Source of the DNA: Olleya marilimosa CAM030 | GTDB lineage: Bacteria; Bacteroidota; Bacteroidia; Flavobacteriales; Flavobacteriaceae | Length of the DNA: 64,000 bases | Reading direction: 5' to 3' | Assembly (NCBI RefSeq): GCF_000518485.1 | Contig: NZ_JADR01000002.1 | Location: forward strand, 310,001-374,000 | In this document: positions 55,047-64,000 of the stretch, one piece after another | Layout: every line of letters starts with the position of its first letter | Position numbering within the stretch: the stretch's first letter is position 1 | Position numbers and translations under genes: made by a program | The notes under the pieces: model-generated | Seen by the model: only the letters and a program-made list of their open reading frames with translations | Told to the model about the DNA's origin: nothing | Databases searched by the model: none

Positions 55047-55958
55047 CTATTTTGTGATTTCTAAATACTGAGTAGTATTTTTTTCTAAGTTTGTTTTACT
55101 TTCAAAAAATACAATGTCATCACCTAATAAGGCTTCAATTAAGTAATAGTGTCCTTTAAAATAAGAGTGCAACACTGTAGCTTTAAGCTCAGAATTGGTT
55201 ACCATTTTTAATTGATGCGCGTATATTATTGCATCGTTAATTATATTAAACTCGCCAAAAAACGAAGCTATTAATGGTGCTTCTGGATTTTTGAATAAAT
55301 TTTCTGGGCTATCATTAACAACAATTTTGTTGTCGTACAAAACAATCATTCTGTCTGCAAAACCTAAAACATCTTCTCTGTCGTGGGTTGCAACAATACA
55401 AGTTATGTTTTTATCTTTTAAATATCTAAACACATTACGTCTAAGTGATTGTTTTTGGAAGTTATCAATATGACTAAAAGGCTCGTCTAATAAAATAATT
55501 TCTGGCTGTTTTGCCAATGCACGTGCTAATGCGACGCGCTGTTTTTGACCACCGCTTAAGGTTTTTACTTTGGTTTTAGCAAGCTCTGTAAGTTCTACAA
55601 CTTCTAGTAACTCTGCAGTGCGTTCTTTTTTTTCTTCTGGAAAAAAGTTAGACAGGTGTTTACCAATGTTTTCTTCAACGGTTATATAAGGCATTAAGTC
55701 AAATTCTTGAGAGACATATTTCATGAATTCATAACCGACAACCAAATTATATTTAGGACCTAAAATCTCTTGGTCTTTCCAGAAAATTTGACCTTCATTT
55801 AAGTCAAATTCGCCAAAAATAAGATTTAAAAGAGTGCTTTTTCCAGAACCGCTTTCGCCAATAATAGCAACGTGTTCACCTTGATTAGCAATTAAAGAGA
55901 TGTCTTTTAAAACAGGTGTTTTATTATACGAAAAAGAAAGATTTTTTACTGCTAGCAT
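55047..55958 (-). CDS. ABC transporter ATP-binding protein
   Basis: A 303-residue ATPase. Walker A is GESGSGKSTLL, the signature is TLSGGQKQRVALARALA, Walker B is EIILLDEPF, and the switch His is in CIVATHDREDVLG. After about residue 235 there is a 65-residue extension that could be a small regulatory or TOBE-like domain. No permease gene is adjacent, so the partner and substrate are unknown. It is transcribed alone from a promoter seven bases before its ATG. Confidence 0.85.
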   Translation of the reverse strand: MLAVKNLSFSYNKTPVLKDISLIANQGEHVAIIGESGSGKSTLLNLIFGEFDLNEGQIFWKDQEILGPKYNLVVGYEFMKYVSQEFDLMPYITVEENIGKHLSNFFPEEKKERTAELLEVVELTELAKTKVKTLSGGQKQRVALARALAKQPEIILLDEPFSHIDNFQKQSLRRNVFRYLKDKNITCIVATHDREDVLGFADRMIVLYDNKIVVNDSPENLFKNPEAPLIASFFGEFNIINDAIIYAHQLKMVTNSELKATVLHSYFKGHYYLIEALLGDDIVFFESKTNLEKNTTQYLEITK

Positions 55959-55965
55959 AGTCGTG

Positions 55966-55973
55966 CAAAAATA
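55966..55973 (-). promoter_or_regulatory. Bacteroidota -7 element TATTTTTG (ABC ATPase)
   Basis: An exact TAnnTTTG followed by CACGACT and the ATG, so the transcript has a very short or absent leader. Confidence 0.65.
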
Positions 55974-55976
55974 GTA

Positions 55977-56007
55977 TAAAAAAACCGCTCCAAATGGAAC
56001 GGTTTTG
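55977..56007 (-). terminator. Terminator of the RND efflux operon
   Basis: On the minus strand, AAAACCGTTCC and GGAGCGGTTTT form a stem with loop ATTT and one wobble, followed by T. It lies just beyond the TolC-like stop. Confidence 0.87.
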
Positions 56008-56024
56008 AAATTTATTATTGTTTT

Positions 56025-57464
56025 TTAATTCCACCCACCACCTAAAGCTTGATATAGTTTTACATTAGCTAATAATTGGTCTCGTTTAGTTTCTATAATT
56101 TCAATTTTAGAATCTAATGCTTCTCTTTGTGTAAGGAGTACTTCTGTATATTCTGCTCTTGCAGATTTAAAAAGTCTAATAGAAAGCTCTATAGCTTCCG
56201 TAAGTGCCTCCACTTGTTGTGTTTTTAAAAGGTAACTTTTGTTTAAATTCTCTACATTAGATAATTGATTTTCTACTTCTATAAACGCATTTAAAATCGT
56301 TTTTTCGTATTCATAAATAATCTGAAGTTGTTTGTTACTGGCAGTTTTATATTCTGCTTTAATTGCATTTCGGTTAATTAATGGAGCGATTATATCTCCA
56401 ATTAAAGAATACGCTAAAGATTCTGGTGTGCTAGTTAAAAATTTAGGTTTAAAAGCTTCTAATCCAACACCAGCTTTAATACCAATGGAAGGATAGAAAT
56501 TTGCCTTAGCTATATTTACGTTTAACTTTGAGGCAGATAACTCTAGTTCAGCTTGTCTAATATCTGGTCGATTGGCTAATAGTTGTGAGGGTACACCAGA
56601 GTGCATAACGTCTACTTCTTTAGTTATAAAATCATCAGAATGTCTGATTACTGTTTGTGGGTATCTTCCAACTAAAAAATTAATCAAATTTTCTGTTTCT
56701 ACTATTTTTTGCTGAATTTGATATTTATTACTTTTATTTTTAAAAACCTCAGCCTCAAAGCGTCTAACAGCTAGCTGTGTTGCTCTAGCAGCTTCTTTTT
56801 GAAGCTTTACCATTTTTAAAGCACTTTGTTGTAAGTCTAAGTTCTGTTTAACTATAGTAAGTTGGTTATCCAAAGCAATAAGCTCATAATAGGCACTTGC
56901 TATTTCTGAAACTAATTGCGTAACCATAAAGTTTTTACCTTGGATAGTTGCTAAATATTCTAAAACTGCTGATTTTTTACCATTTCTAAGTTTTTTCCAA
57001 ATATCCAATTCCCAAGAGGCAGAAAGTCCTGCCGAAAAGTTGGTTAATGGTTCCGGAAACTCTTCATGTTCACGTATGTCTAAGTGTTGCTCTACAGCAC
57101 CATTTCTGGTGAATTCACCAACTTTATCAACTTCCGCACCAGCGTAGATACCTACATAAGGCAAATAGTCTCCTTTTTTAGCTTTTATTTCGTTTTCAGC
57201 CATATTAATTTGCTGTAGCATCATATTTAATTCTTGATTATTAGCTAATGCCAAGTCTATCAAGTTTGTTAAATTTTGGTCGGAAAAAAAGTCTTTCCAC
57301 TTTACAACTGCTGTGTTTAGTGTATCATTACTATTGTTACTGTAAGTCTCAGAAATGGTTTTATTTTCTTCTCTTATCGCTATTTGTGTTGGCACACATG
57401 ATTGTAATAATAGTACAATCATGATGCTAACAACAAAAAGATGTTTTATGGTTTTATTATTCAT
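56025..57464 (-). CDS. TolC-like outer-membrane channel (NodT/OprM family lipoprotein)
   Basis: A 479-residue outer-membrane factor. A lipobox LQSC (Cys23) is followed by two repeats of the OEP family: helical hairpins around NQELNMMLQQINMAENEI and RPDIRQAELELSASKLNVNIAKANFYPSIGI, with strands between. It would form the exit duct of the RND pump encoded just upstream. It overlaps the pump gene by eight bases. C-terminal YQALGGGWN is typical of NodT-type lipoproteins. Confidence 0.9.
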   Translation of the reverse strand: MNNKTIKHLFVVSIMIVLLLQSCVPTQIAIREENKTISETYSNNSNDTLNTAVVKWKDFFSDQNLTNLIDLALANNQELNMMLQQINMAENEIKAKKGDYLPYVGIYAGAEVDKVGEFTRNGAVEQHLDIREHEEFPEPLTNFSAGLSASWELDIWKKLRNGKKSAVLEYLATIQGKNFMVTQLVSEIASAYYELIALDNQLTIVKQNLDLQQSALKMVKLQKEAARATQLAVRRFEAEVFKNKSNKYQIQQKIVETENLINFLVGRYPQTVIRHSDDFITKEVDVMHSGVPSQLLANRPDIRQAELELSASKLNVNIAKANFYPSIGIKAGVGLEAFKPKFLTSTPESLAYSLIGDIIAPLINRNAIKAEYKTASNKQLQIIYEYEKTILNAFIEVENQLSNVENLNKSYLLKTQQVEALTEAIELSIRLFKSARAEYTEVLLTQREALDSKIEIIETKRDQLLANVKLYQALGGGWN

Positions 57465-60400
57465 CTTTATTTTTTTTGCTTAGTTTTTTAAATAGATTTT
57501 TTAGTTTAACAATCTGCTCAGTATTCTTTTTAGTTTGTTGTCCAGCAGATTCACTATTTCTAATAAATTCTTCAGATAAAGGCTCAAGCGACTCATCTTT
57601 TATTAGACTTTTTCCTTCAGCCATTTTGGCGAAAATGTAATATAATCCTGGAATAATTAATACTCCGCCAATAGTCCCTATTAACATACCTCCTAATGAT
57701 GAACTTCCTATGGTTTTATTAGCAATTGCTCCTGCACCTGTTGCTATTATTAAGGGAATTAATCCTGCAATAAAAGCAAAGGACGTCATTAAAATAGGTC
57801 TAAATCTAGCTTTGGAACCCTCAATTGCTGCTTCTAGAATTGTAGCGCCTTGTCTTTGTTTTTGCACTGCAAACTCCACAATTAATACTGCGTTTTTACC
57901 AAGTAGTCCTACCAACATGATTACTCCAATTTGTGCATAAACATCATTAGCTAATCCCATTGCTTTTAATAGGACAAATGATCCAAAAACACCCACAGGA
58001 AGTGATAAAATAACCACTAATGGTAATAAAAAACTTTCGTATTGTGCAGCTAACACAAAGTAGACAAATACTAAAACTATAATAAATATATAAGTCGATT
58101 CATTACCTCTACTGGCTTCATCATAGGATAAGCCTTCCCAAGCGATGTCATATCCATTGGGTAGCTCTTTTTTAGCTACTTCGTTTATCGCGTTTATGGC
58201 GTCACCACTTGTATATCCTGAAGCAGGTAACCCTCTTATTGACGCAGAATTGTAAAGGTTATATCGTGTAATTTCATTTGGTCCTAATTTTTTTTCAATA
58301 GACATAAAAGCGGAGTATGGTACCATATCTCCTTCTTCGTTTTTAACATAAAGCTTTTCTAGATCAGATGGTAGTCTTCTATATTCTGGTGCTGCTTGTG
58401 TGTATACTTTAAAGAATCTACCAAATCGAATAAAACCTTGCTCGTAAGTACTACCAATTAAAATATTTAAATTTTCCATTGCTTTACTAATAGTTACTCC
58501 TTTTTGCATAGCAATTTTGTTGTTTATTTTTAACTCATATTGAGGGTAGTTTGCAGAAAAGAAGGTAAATAATCCAGTTAGCTCTTTACGTTTGGACAAT
58601 GCAGCTATAAAGTCGTTATTAATCTTTTCAAAATGTTGATAATCTGTAGAGTTGGTTTTGTCTAGTAAGCGCATTGCAAATCCACCAGAAGATCCAAAAC
58701 CAGGTACTGCAGGAGGCTCAAAATACTCGATAACAGCTCCTAAATCTTTGGTTTCTTCTTCAAGTTCTTCCATTATCTCATGCACAGAGAGGTGACGATC
58801 TGACCAAGGTTTTAAATTAATTAAACACGTACCAGCATTAGAGCCTCGACCTTCTGTCATAATCTCATAACCAGAAAGTGATGACACAGATTCTACACCT
58901 TCGGTTTCTTCACAAATTTTTTGAAGTTTTTTAGCAACTTCATTTGTACGTTCTAAAGTTGCTCCAGGAGGCGTTTGGATAATGGCATAAATCATTCCCT
59001 GATCCTCGTTAGGTATAAAACCAGCAGGTAATACTTTATTAGTAAAATATATTCCTGCACAAAATGCTGCTAATATCCCAAAGGTTATAATACGTCGCGC
59101 TACTATTTTGTTTAGTACTGCTACGTATTTTCCTGTAAGTTTTTCAAAACCATTATTAAACCAAAGTATAAATTTATCTACAATAGATTTTTTAGTTTTC
59201 CCATGGTTATTTTTAAGTAGCATTGCACATAAAACTGGTGTTAATGTTAATGCTACAATTGCTGAAATTACAATTGAACCAGCCATAGTAATCGAAAATT
59301 GACGATAAAATACACCAACAGGACCTGTCATAAATGAAATAGGTATAAAAACCGAAACCATTACTAAGGTTATGGCTACAATTGCTCCTCCAATTTCGCC
59401 TAATACTTCATAAGATGCTTTGTATGGTGTGAGTTGGTCTTCTTCCATTTTAACATGGACTGCTTCCACAACAACAATAGCATTGTCTACTACAATACCA
59501 ATTGCTAATACTAATGCAAAAAGAGTAATTAAGTTAATTGACAACCCAAATAATTGCATTACAAAAAAGGCACCAATTAAGGATACAGGTACTGCAATGA
59601 TTGGTATTAGTGTAGAGCGCCAATCTCCTAAAAATAAAAAGACAACAATGGCTACTAAAATAAAGGCATCTCTAAGGGTATGTAAAACCTGCTCTATAGA
59701 CGCGTCTAAAAAGTTAGACACATCATAACTAATTTGGAAATTTACATCAGGTGGTAAATCTACTTCTAGCTCTGCTAATTTGGCTTTTACCTCTTTAATA
59801 ACATCACTACCATTACTACCAAACGTTTGTTTTAGGACTATTGAGGCGGATGGTTTACCATCTAAATTAGAATAAATGTCAAAAAACTCACTACCTAAAT
59901 TCACATCAGCAATATCTTTAAGTTGAATGGTTTCACCTTCTTTATTTGCTCGAACAATGATATTTTTATATTGATCAGGTTCGTTATATCTATTTTGATA
60001 GGTTAGTACATATTCTAAAGATTGTGCAGTTTTACCAGAGCTTCTACCTAAACGACCAGGTCTAGCTAAAATGCTTTGCTCTTCCATTGCTTCTAAAACT
60101 TCTTCTGCAGAAATATTATAGGCACGCATACGATCTGGTTTTAACCAAACACGCATTGCGTATTTTCTGCTTCCTAAAATTTGTGCACTTGCAATCCCTT
60201 TAATGCGCTGTATTTCTGGGATTATTTTGGTATATGCATAGTTGTATAAAAACTTTTCGTCGTTGTGCTTATCTGTACTAGATAGGTTAACGTACATTAA
60301 CATACTAGGTTGTACAGGTGTTATAATTACACCTTCACGTTGCACTAACTCTGGTAATAATGGCATGACCTGATCCACACGTGTTTTAACCCTAACAACA

Positions 60401-60708
60401 GCTTCGTTAGGATCTGTTCCTGGTTCAAAAATCACACGTACTGTAGCTTCACCAGCACTTGTTGCATCTGATGCTATATAACGCATGTCTTGCACACCAT
60501 TTATGGCTGTTTCTAGCGGAATTAAGGTAGAGTTTACTAATACCTCTGAACTAGAACCAGGATAGGCTATAAAAATATTTACTGTTGTTGGTGCTATTTG
60601 AGGGAATTGAGATATAGGGAGTTGCTTGATAGCTAATCCACCTATAAATAAGATGATAACCGAAATGACAATAGCCAAAACGGGTCTTTTTATAAATTGT
60701 TTAAACAT
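57457..60708 (-). CDS. RND multidrug efflux pump, HAE1 family
   Basis: A 1083-residue inner-membrane antiporter. It starts MFKQFIKRPVLAIVISVII and shows twelve membrane segments with two large periplasmic loops. The proton-relay motif is visible in ALVLAIGIVVDNAIVVVEAV (two Asp/Asn positions of TM4), and the HAE1 pattern GFIPNEDQGMIYAIIQTPPGATLERT is present. The C-terminus has an extra charged tail of about 50 residues. The substrate is likely drugs, detergents or bile-like compounds; specificity cannot be read. Confidence 0.93.
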   Translation of the reverse strand: MFKQFIKRPVLAIVISVIILFIGGLAIKQLPISQFPQIAPTTVNIFIAYPGSSSEVLVNSTLIPLETAINGVQDMRYIASDATSAGEATVRVIFEPGTDPNEAVVRVKTRVDQVMPLLPELVQREGVIITPVQPSMLMYVNLSSTDKHNDEKFLYNYAYTKIIPEIQRIKGIASAQILGSRKYAMRVWLKPDRMRAYNISAEEVLEAMEEQSILARPGRLGRSSGKTAQSLEYVLTYQNRYNEPDQYKNIIVRANKEGETIQLKDIADVNLGSEFFDIYSNLDGKPSASIVLKQTFGSNGSDVIKEVKAKLAELEVDLPPDVNFQISYDVSNFLDASIEQVLHTLRDAFILVAIVVFLFLGDWRSTLIPIIAVPVSLIGAFFVMQLFGLSINLITLFALVLAIGIVVDNAIVVVEAVHVKMEEDQLTPYKASYEVLGEIGGAIVAITLVMVSVFIPISFMTGPVGVFYRQFSITMAGSIVISAIVALTLTPVLCAMLLKNNHGKTKKSIVDKFILWFNNGFEKLTGKYVAVLNKIVARRIITFGILAAFCAGIYFTNKVLPAGFIPNEDQGMIYAIIQTPPGATLERTNEVAKKLQKICEETEGVESVSSLSGYEIMTEGRGSNAGTCLINLKPWSDRHLSVHEIMEELEEETKDLGAVIEYFEPPAVPGFGSSGGFAMRLLDKTNSTDYQHFEKINNDFIAALSKRKELTGLFTFFSANYPQYELKINNKIAMQKGVTISKAMENLNILIGSTYEQGFIRFGRFFKVYTQAAPEYRRLPSDLEKLYVKNEEGDMVPYSAFMSIEKKLGPNEITRYNLYNSASIRGLPASGYTSGDAINAINEVAKKELPNGYDIAWEGLSYDEASRGNESTYIFIIVLVFVYFVLAAQYESFLLPLVVILSLPVGVFGSFVLLKAMGLANDVYAQIGVIMLVGLLGKNAVLIVEFAVQKQRQGATILEAAIEGSKARFRPILMTSFAFIAGLIPLIIATGAGAIANKTIGSSSLGGMLIGTIGGVLIIPGLYYIFAKMAEGKSLIKDESLEPLSEEFIRNSESAGQQTKKNTEQIVKLKNLFKKLSKKNKDE

Positions 60709-60733
60709 GTCTTTTGAAGATTAAATTCTAAAA

Positions 60734-61816
60734 TTATTCAGCGTATAAGTCTAACTCAGACATTACTTTGGTTGGCTCTAAAAACTTGGTTTCTATTTTT
60801 TGATTGTTTTTTACCATTTTTATACCTTCTAATAAAATAGTGTCGTTTTGAGAAAGCCCTTTGCTTATTATAAATAGATGTGGTAGCTCTGCTCCAATTG
60901 TAATTTCTTTTTGTTTTACTACATTATTTTTATCTATTACAAAAACATAGGTTTTATCTAACACTTCAAAAGTGGCTTTTTGTGGTATAATTATGACATC
61001 TTTAAAAGGGATAGACATTAATACACTACCAGTTTCGCCATGTCTTAAAATACCATCAGGATTAGGAAACGTGGCTCTAAAAGCAATATTTCCGGTTTCG
61101 CTATTAAACTCTCCTTCTATAGTTTCAACAATGCCTTTTTGGTTAAATTGTTTGTTATTAGCCATTAGTAAGCCAACTTCTTTTTTAACGTCTTTGTCTG
61201 TGCTTGTTATATAATCTAGGTATTCTGCTTCTGGTACGTTAAAATACACCCACATTTTACTATTGTCAGACAATGTGGTTAGTAACTCTCCTTCGTCCAA
61301 AAGACTTCCTTCTCTTGCTTCTAAATGGTCCATGATACCATCAAAAGGTGCGGTTATTTTAGTAAAACCTAAATGAGTTTGTGCTAAAGCAACTTCAGCA
61401 TTTGCTTTATCTAAATTGGCATTTGCCATAGCTAATTCATTTTGAGAAACGACATTGCCTTCTGCTAATAGTTTAGTGTTTTGTAATTCAATTTGTGCAG
61501 CATTAGATTCGGCTTTAGCCTTTTGTAATTCAGCTTGATAAATATTTGGCATTATCTGGAACATAGGTTGTCCCTTTTTAACGTGTTGACCTTCGTCTAC
61601 AAATATACTTTTGAGATAACCTTTCTCTAAAGCTCTTAATTCTATATGTCTTATGGAGTGAATTTGACTAACATAGTCCTTAATTATAGTGGTGTCTTTT
61701 TTGATAGGATTTGTAACAAGAAAAGCAACATGTTCTTTCTTTTCTTCTTTTTTAGTTTCGCAACTTGTATGAAATAGACATGCGAATAAACCCATGAAAA
61801 TGAAGATTTTTTTCAT
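60734..61816 (-). CDS. RND periplasmic adaptor lipoprotein
   Basis: A 360-residue membrane-fusion protein. A lipobox HTSC (Cys19) anchors it to the inner membrane. Lipoyl-like halves (LRALEKGYLKSIFVDEGQHVKKGQ and ITAPFDGIMDHLEAREGSLLDEGELL) flank a short coiled-coil hairpin (about 95-150). A beta-barrel and a membrane-proximal domain follow. It links the RND pump to the TolC-like channel. It is the first core gene of the efflux unit, 26 bases before the pump. A TetR- or AraC-type regulator gene is not adjacent. Confidence 0.92.
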   Translation of the reverse strand: MKKIFIFMGLFACLFHTSCETKKEEKKEHVAFLVTNPIKKDTTIIKDYVSQIHSIRHIELRALEKGYLKSIFVDEGQHVKKGQPMFQIMPNIYQAELQKAKAESNAAQIELQNTKLLAEGNVVSQNELAMANANLDKANAEVALAQTHLGFTKITAPFDGIMDHLEAREGSLLDEGELLTTLSDNSKMWVYFNVPEAEYLDYITSTDKDVKKEVGLLMANNKQFNQKGIVETIEGEFNSETGNIAFRATFPNPDGILRHGETGSVLMSIPFKDVIIIPQKATFEVLDKTYVFVIDKNNVVKQKEITIGAELPHLFIISKGLSQNDTILLEGIKMVKNNQKIETKFLEPTKVMSELDLYAE

Positions 61817-61870
61817 AATTTTTTATTTAAAATAAATTGGTAAAATAAAATAAGATTGTAGCAAGTCATT

Positions 61871-61947
61871 GCCAATAAGGCATATGATTGGCTGTTTGTG
61901 TTATGTTAAAATGTTTTGTAAGTAATAAACCAATTGCAAATTGGTTT
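61871..61947. repeat. Inverted repeats between the small secreted protein and the adaptor
   Basis: GCCAAT-N10-ATTGGC (61871-61892) and AAACCAATT-GCA-AATTGGTTT (61927-61947). The first could be an operator for the efflux genes. The second is a nine-pair hairpin and may be a weak terminator or processing site, but a good T-run is missing. Confidence 0.45.
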
Positions 61948-61963
61948 TAAAAAAGAGAGAAAA

Positions 61964-62386
61964 TCAGATTATAAAAACCTCTAATCTAATGTGAAGTTTT
62001 GTCGAAGGTTGACAAAAAGTTTGTTTGTAATGGTTAGCCTCTGCTTGAAGTTGAGAGGATAAATCGCTTAATAATTGAGCGTTTAAAAATGCAGCTATAT
62101 AACTACCAAAAGAATTTATAGTGGTATTTGTTACCGATTCTTCATTTTCTGCTTCTTCACTTTCTGTATAATCAAAAATTAATTGGTTGTCTTGATTATT
62201 GAAAATTGAAAAGTGAGCGGATTGACTTGAAATGTCATCTATTGAAACTGGGTTTGTTGTTTCAGATTTAGATGTACTAATTAAAGTGAAATTATTATCT
62301 AATGTACTATTTGCAAATACGTTTATTACTCCTGAGAATAACAAGAGTATTATTAGCGTCAAATATTTAGAGATAATTTGTTTCAT
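61964..62386 (-). CDS. Small secreted protein of unknown function upstream of efflux genes
   Basis: A 140-residue protein with a signal peptide ending near VFANS (about residue 27). The middle is Ser/Thr/Glu-rich and probably disordered (FDYTESEEAENEESVTNTT). The C-terminal 55 residues look ordered, with FGSYIAAFLNAQLLSDLSSQ and the end FCQPSTKLHIRLEVFII, in which a single Cys sits before a hydrophobic tail. I do not recognise the family. An exact -7 element lies ten bases upstream, and the efflux adaptor follows about 150 bases downstream, so it could be the first gene of that unit. Confidence 0.6.
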   Translation of the reverse strand: MKQIISKYLTLIILLLFSGVINVFANSTLDNNFTLISTSKSETTNPVSIDDISSQSAHFSIFNNQDNQLIFDYTESEEAENEESVTNTTINSFGSYIAAFLNAQLLSDLSSQLQAEANHYKQTFCQPSTKLHIRLEVFII

Positions 62387-62396
62387 TTTATGGATG

Positions 62397-62404
62397 CAAA
62401 ATTA
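62397..62404 (-). promoter_or_regulatory. Bacteroidota -7 element TAATTTTG
   Basis: An exact TAnnTTTG on the minus strand followed by CA, ten bases before the ATG of the small secreted protein. It is the only exact match on this side and may drive the efflux genes too. Confidence 0.65.
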
Positions 62405-62476
62405 TATCAATTGACTAATATCACCAAAATAAAGATTGTTTTTTATGTGTTATTTAAGACTAGAAATATAATATAC

Positions 62477-62512
62477 AAAAAACCTGTAGGATATTGTACC
62501 TACAGGTTTTTA
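62477..62512 (-). terminator. Terminator after the prolyl oligopeptidase gene
   Basis: AAAACCTGTAGG and CCTACAGGTTTT form a perfect twelve-pair stem with a short loop, followed on the minus strand by T. Confidence 0.92.
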
Positions 62513-62532
62513 ATACGTTGTATGTGTTTGTT

Positions 62533-64000
62533 TTAATCTTTAAAGTTTTCGATTTCTGTTGGTAATACTTCAAAACCCATATTGTATAGTGTAAATCCAT
62601 AAATATCAGCATATTGCTCTATGGTTTTACTAACGGGAGTTCCTGCTCCATGTCCTGCATCAGTTTCTATTCTGATTAAAACAGGATTGTTTCCGGTTTG
62701 TTTAGCTTGTAATTCTGCAGCAAATTTAAAACTGTGTGCAGGTACAACTCTGTCGTCATGGTCACCTGTTGTAACCATCGTAGCTGGATATTGTATGCCT
62801 TCTTTTACATTATGTACAGGAGAGTAGCCTAGTAAATAATCAAACATTTCTTTATTATCTTCTGCAGTACCATAGTCATATGCCCAACCTGCTCCAGCTG
62901 TAAACGTGTGGTAACGTAACATGTCTAAAACACCAACCGCAGGTAAAGCTACCTTCATTAAATCTGGACGTTGGGTCATTGTTGCTCCAACTAGAAGACC
63001 TCCATTAGAGCCACCTCTAATAGCTAAAAAGTCTGATGAGGTGTATTTTTGATTAATAAGGTACTCTGCAGCAGCAATAAAATCGTCAAACACATTTTGT
63101 TTTTTAAGTTGTGTTCCTGCATCGTGCCATGCTTTTCCGTATTCACCTCCACCACGAAGATTAGGTACAGCATATATACCACCTTGTTCCATCCATACAG
63201 CATTAGCAATGCTAAAACTAGGTGTTAAACTTACATTAAAACCACCATAACCATATAGGATTGTTGGGTTTTTACCATCAAGCGTTAATCCTTTTTTATG
63301 TGTAATAATCATTGGTACTTTTGTACCATCTTTTGAGTTATAAAAGACTTGTTTGCTTTCGTAATTTTCAGGATTAAAATCAATATTAGGTTTACGGAAT
63401 AGCTCTGAAGTACCGTTTTCAATATCATATTTATAGATACTACCAGGAGTTACATAGTTTGTAAATGAATAGTATAATTCTTTTTCTTCCTTTTTAGCAC
63501 CAAATCCACTAGCACTTCCTACACCAGGAAGTTTTACTTCTCTTACTAATTTACCATCGTAGTCGTACTGCATTACTTTAGATACTGCATCTACCATATA
63601 TTCAGTAAAAAAGTATCCACCAGCTGTTGAAGGACTTAATACATTTTTAGTTTCAGGTATAAAATCCACCCAGTTTTCTGGTGTCGGATTTGAAGCATCA
63701 ACAGTAACTATTTTTTTGTTTGGAGCGTTTAGATTTGTAACTAAAAATAATTTTGATCCTTGGTTTTCTATTAAATAAGTGTCACTATCTGTATTACCAA
63801 TGATTTCTACTAATTTAGAGTTTGGTTGTGTTAAATCTTTAATATATAATTTGTTTCCAGAGGTTGAAACACGAGGTGATATTAATAGGTAACGATCGTC
63901 CTCTGTTACGCTTCCGTAGATATATCTGTGTTTTTGCGAAGGTGTACCTCCAAAAATTAATTGATCCTCTTTTTGAGATGTTCCTAATTTATGGTAGTAT
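62533..64000 (-). CDS. Prolyl oligopeptidase (S9A), 3' part (5' end outside window)
   Basis: About 489 residues are present and the frame stays open to the window edge, so the N-terminus lies beyond. The visible part starts in the beta-propeller ([17 protein letters not shown], typical of S9A) and includes the whole alpha/beta-hydrolase domain. The catalytic triad is Ser in [11 protein letters not shown], Asp in [10 protein letters not shown] and His in DAGHGAG. An in-frame GTG at 63669 lies inside the propeller and is not the start. It cleaves Pro-containing oligopeptides, probably in the periplasm. It is monocistronic at the 3' end. Confidence 0.94.
   Translation of the reverse strand, partial: YYHKLGTSQKEDQLIFGGTPSQKHRYIYGSVTEDDRYLLISPRVSTSGNKLYIKDLTQPNSKLVEIIGNTDSDTYLIENQGSKLFLVTNLNAPNKKIVTVDASNPTPENWVDFIPETKNVLSPSTAGGYFFTEYMVDAVSKVMQYDYDGKLVREVKLPGVGSASGFGAKKEEKELYYSFTNYVTPGSIYKYDIENGTSELFRKPNIDFNPENYESKQVFYNSKDGTKVPMIITHKKGLTLDGKNPTILYGYGGFNVSLTPSFSIANAVWMEQGGIYAVPNLRGGGEYGKAWHDAGTQLKKQNVFDDFIAAAEYLINQKYTSSDFLAIRGGSNGGLLVGATMTQRPDLMKVALPAVGVLDMLRYHTFTAGAGWAYDYGTAEDNKEMFDYLLGYSPVHNVKEGIQYPATMVTTGDHDDRVVPAHSFKFAAELQAKQTGNNPVLIRIETDAGHGAGTPVSKTIEQYADIYGFTLYNMGFEVLPTEIENFKD

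Overview
The window is AT-rich chromosomal DNA from a member of the Bacteroidota, most likely a marine Flavobacteriaceae. The evidence is: ten exact TAnnTTTG promoter elements, an arginine pathway of the N-succinyl (argF') type, a class II ketol-acid reductoisomerase, many lipoproteins with short lipoboxes, and typical flavobacterial gene pairs (DUF177-rpmF-fabH-accB-accC; bbp2 porin-glnK-amt). No phage, integrase, transposase, CRISPR array or rRNA operon was seen. The sequence begins inside a TPM-domain gene and ends inside a prolyl oligopeptidase gene.

0-10 kb holds housekeeping and envelope genes. They are a GRAM-domain membrane protein, a TolB-like lipoprotein, an M28 peptidase with a PDZ domain, two tiny paralogous membrane proteins, dusB, a LolC/E-like permease, rbfA and methylmalonyl-CoA epimerase. 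Among them is a radical SAM protein resembling archaeal tetraether lipid synthase, paired with an Lgt-like membrane enzyme that has lost the usual Lgt catalytic residues.

10-41 kb is a block of about 30 kb for nitrogen and amino-acid metabolism. It starts with a CAT-anticodon tRNA, then a leader-peptide attenuator and the ilvD-ilvB-ilvN-ilvC-ilvA operon. Next is an arginine leader region with two Arg-rich mini-ORFs and the operon GNAT-argG-argC-proC-argD-argF'-argB-argE-argH. On the opposite strand lies gltB-gltD (ammonia to glutamate), then porin-glnK-amt (ammonium entry and nitrogen sensing), then leuA-leuC-leuD-leuB on the minus strand. Glutamate made by GltBD feeds both the branched-chain transaminations and the arginine pathway. 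The leuA product lacks the leucine-sensing domain.

41-55 kb carries a large helical protein of unknown function, ribE, pdxA, the DUF177-rpmF-fabH-accB-accC lipid/ribosome cluster, a lipoprotein, two related exported proteins, an FAD oxidoreductase, mtgA and a GreA-C-like protein. 55-64 kb holds an ABC ATPase, a complete RND efflux system (adaptor, pump, TolC-like channel) preceded by a small secreted protein, and the prolyl oligopeptidase.

The most notable features are regulatory and repetitive. The ilv attenuator can be drawn base by base. The arginine leader ends in five consecutive Arg codons and may be followed by a second Arg-rich leader. Several families of palindromic intergenic repeats fill almost every long gap inside the arg operon.
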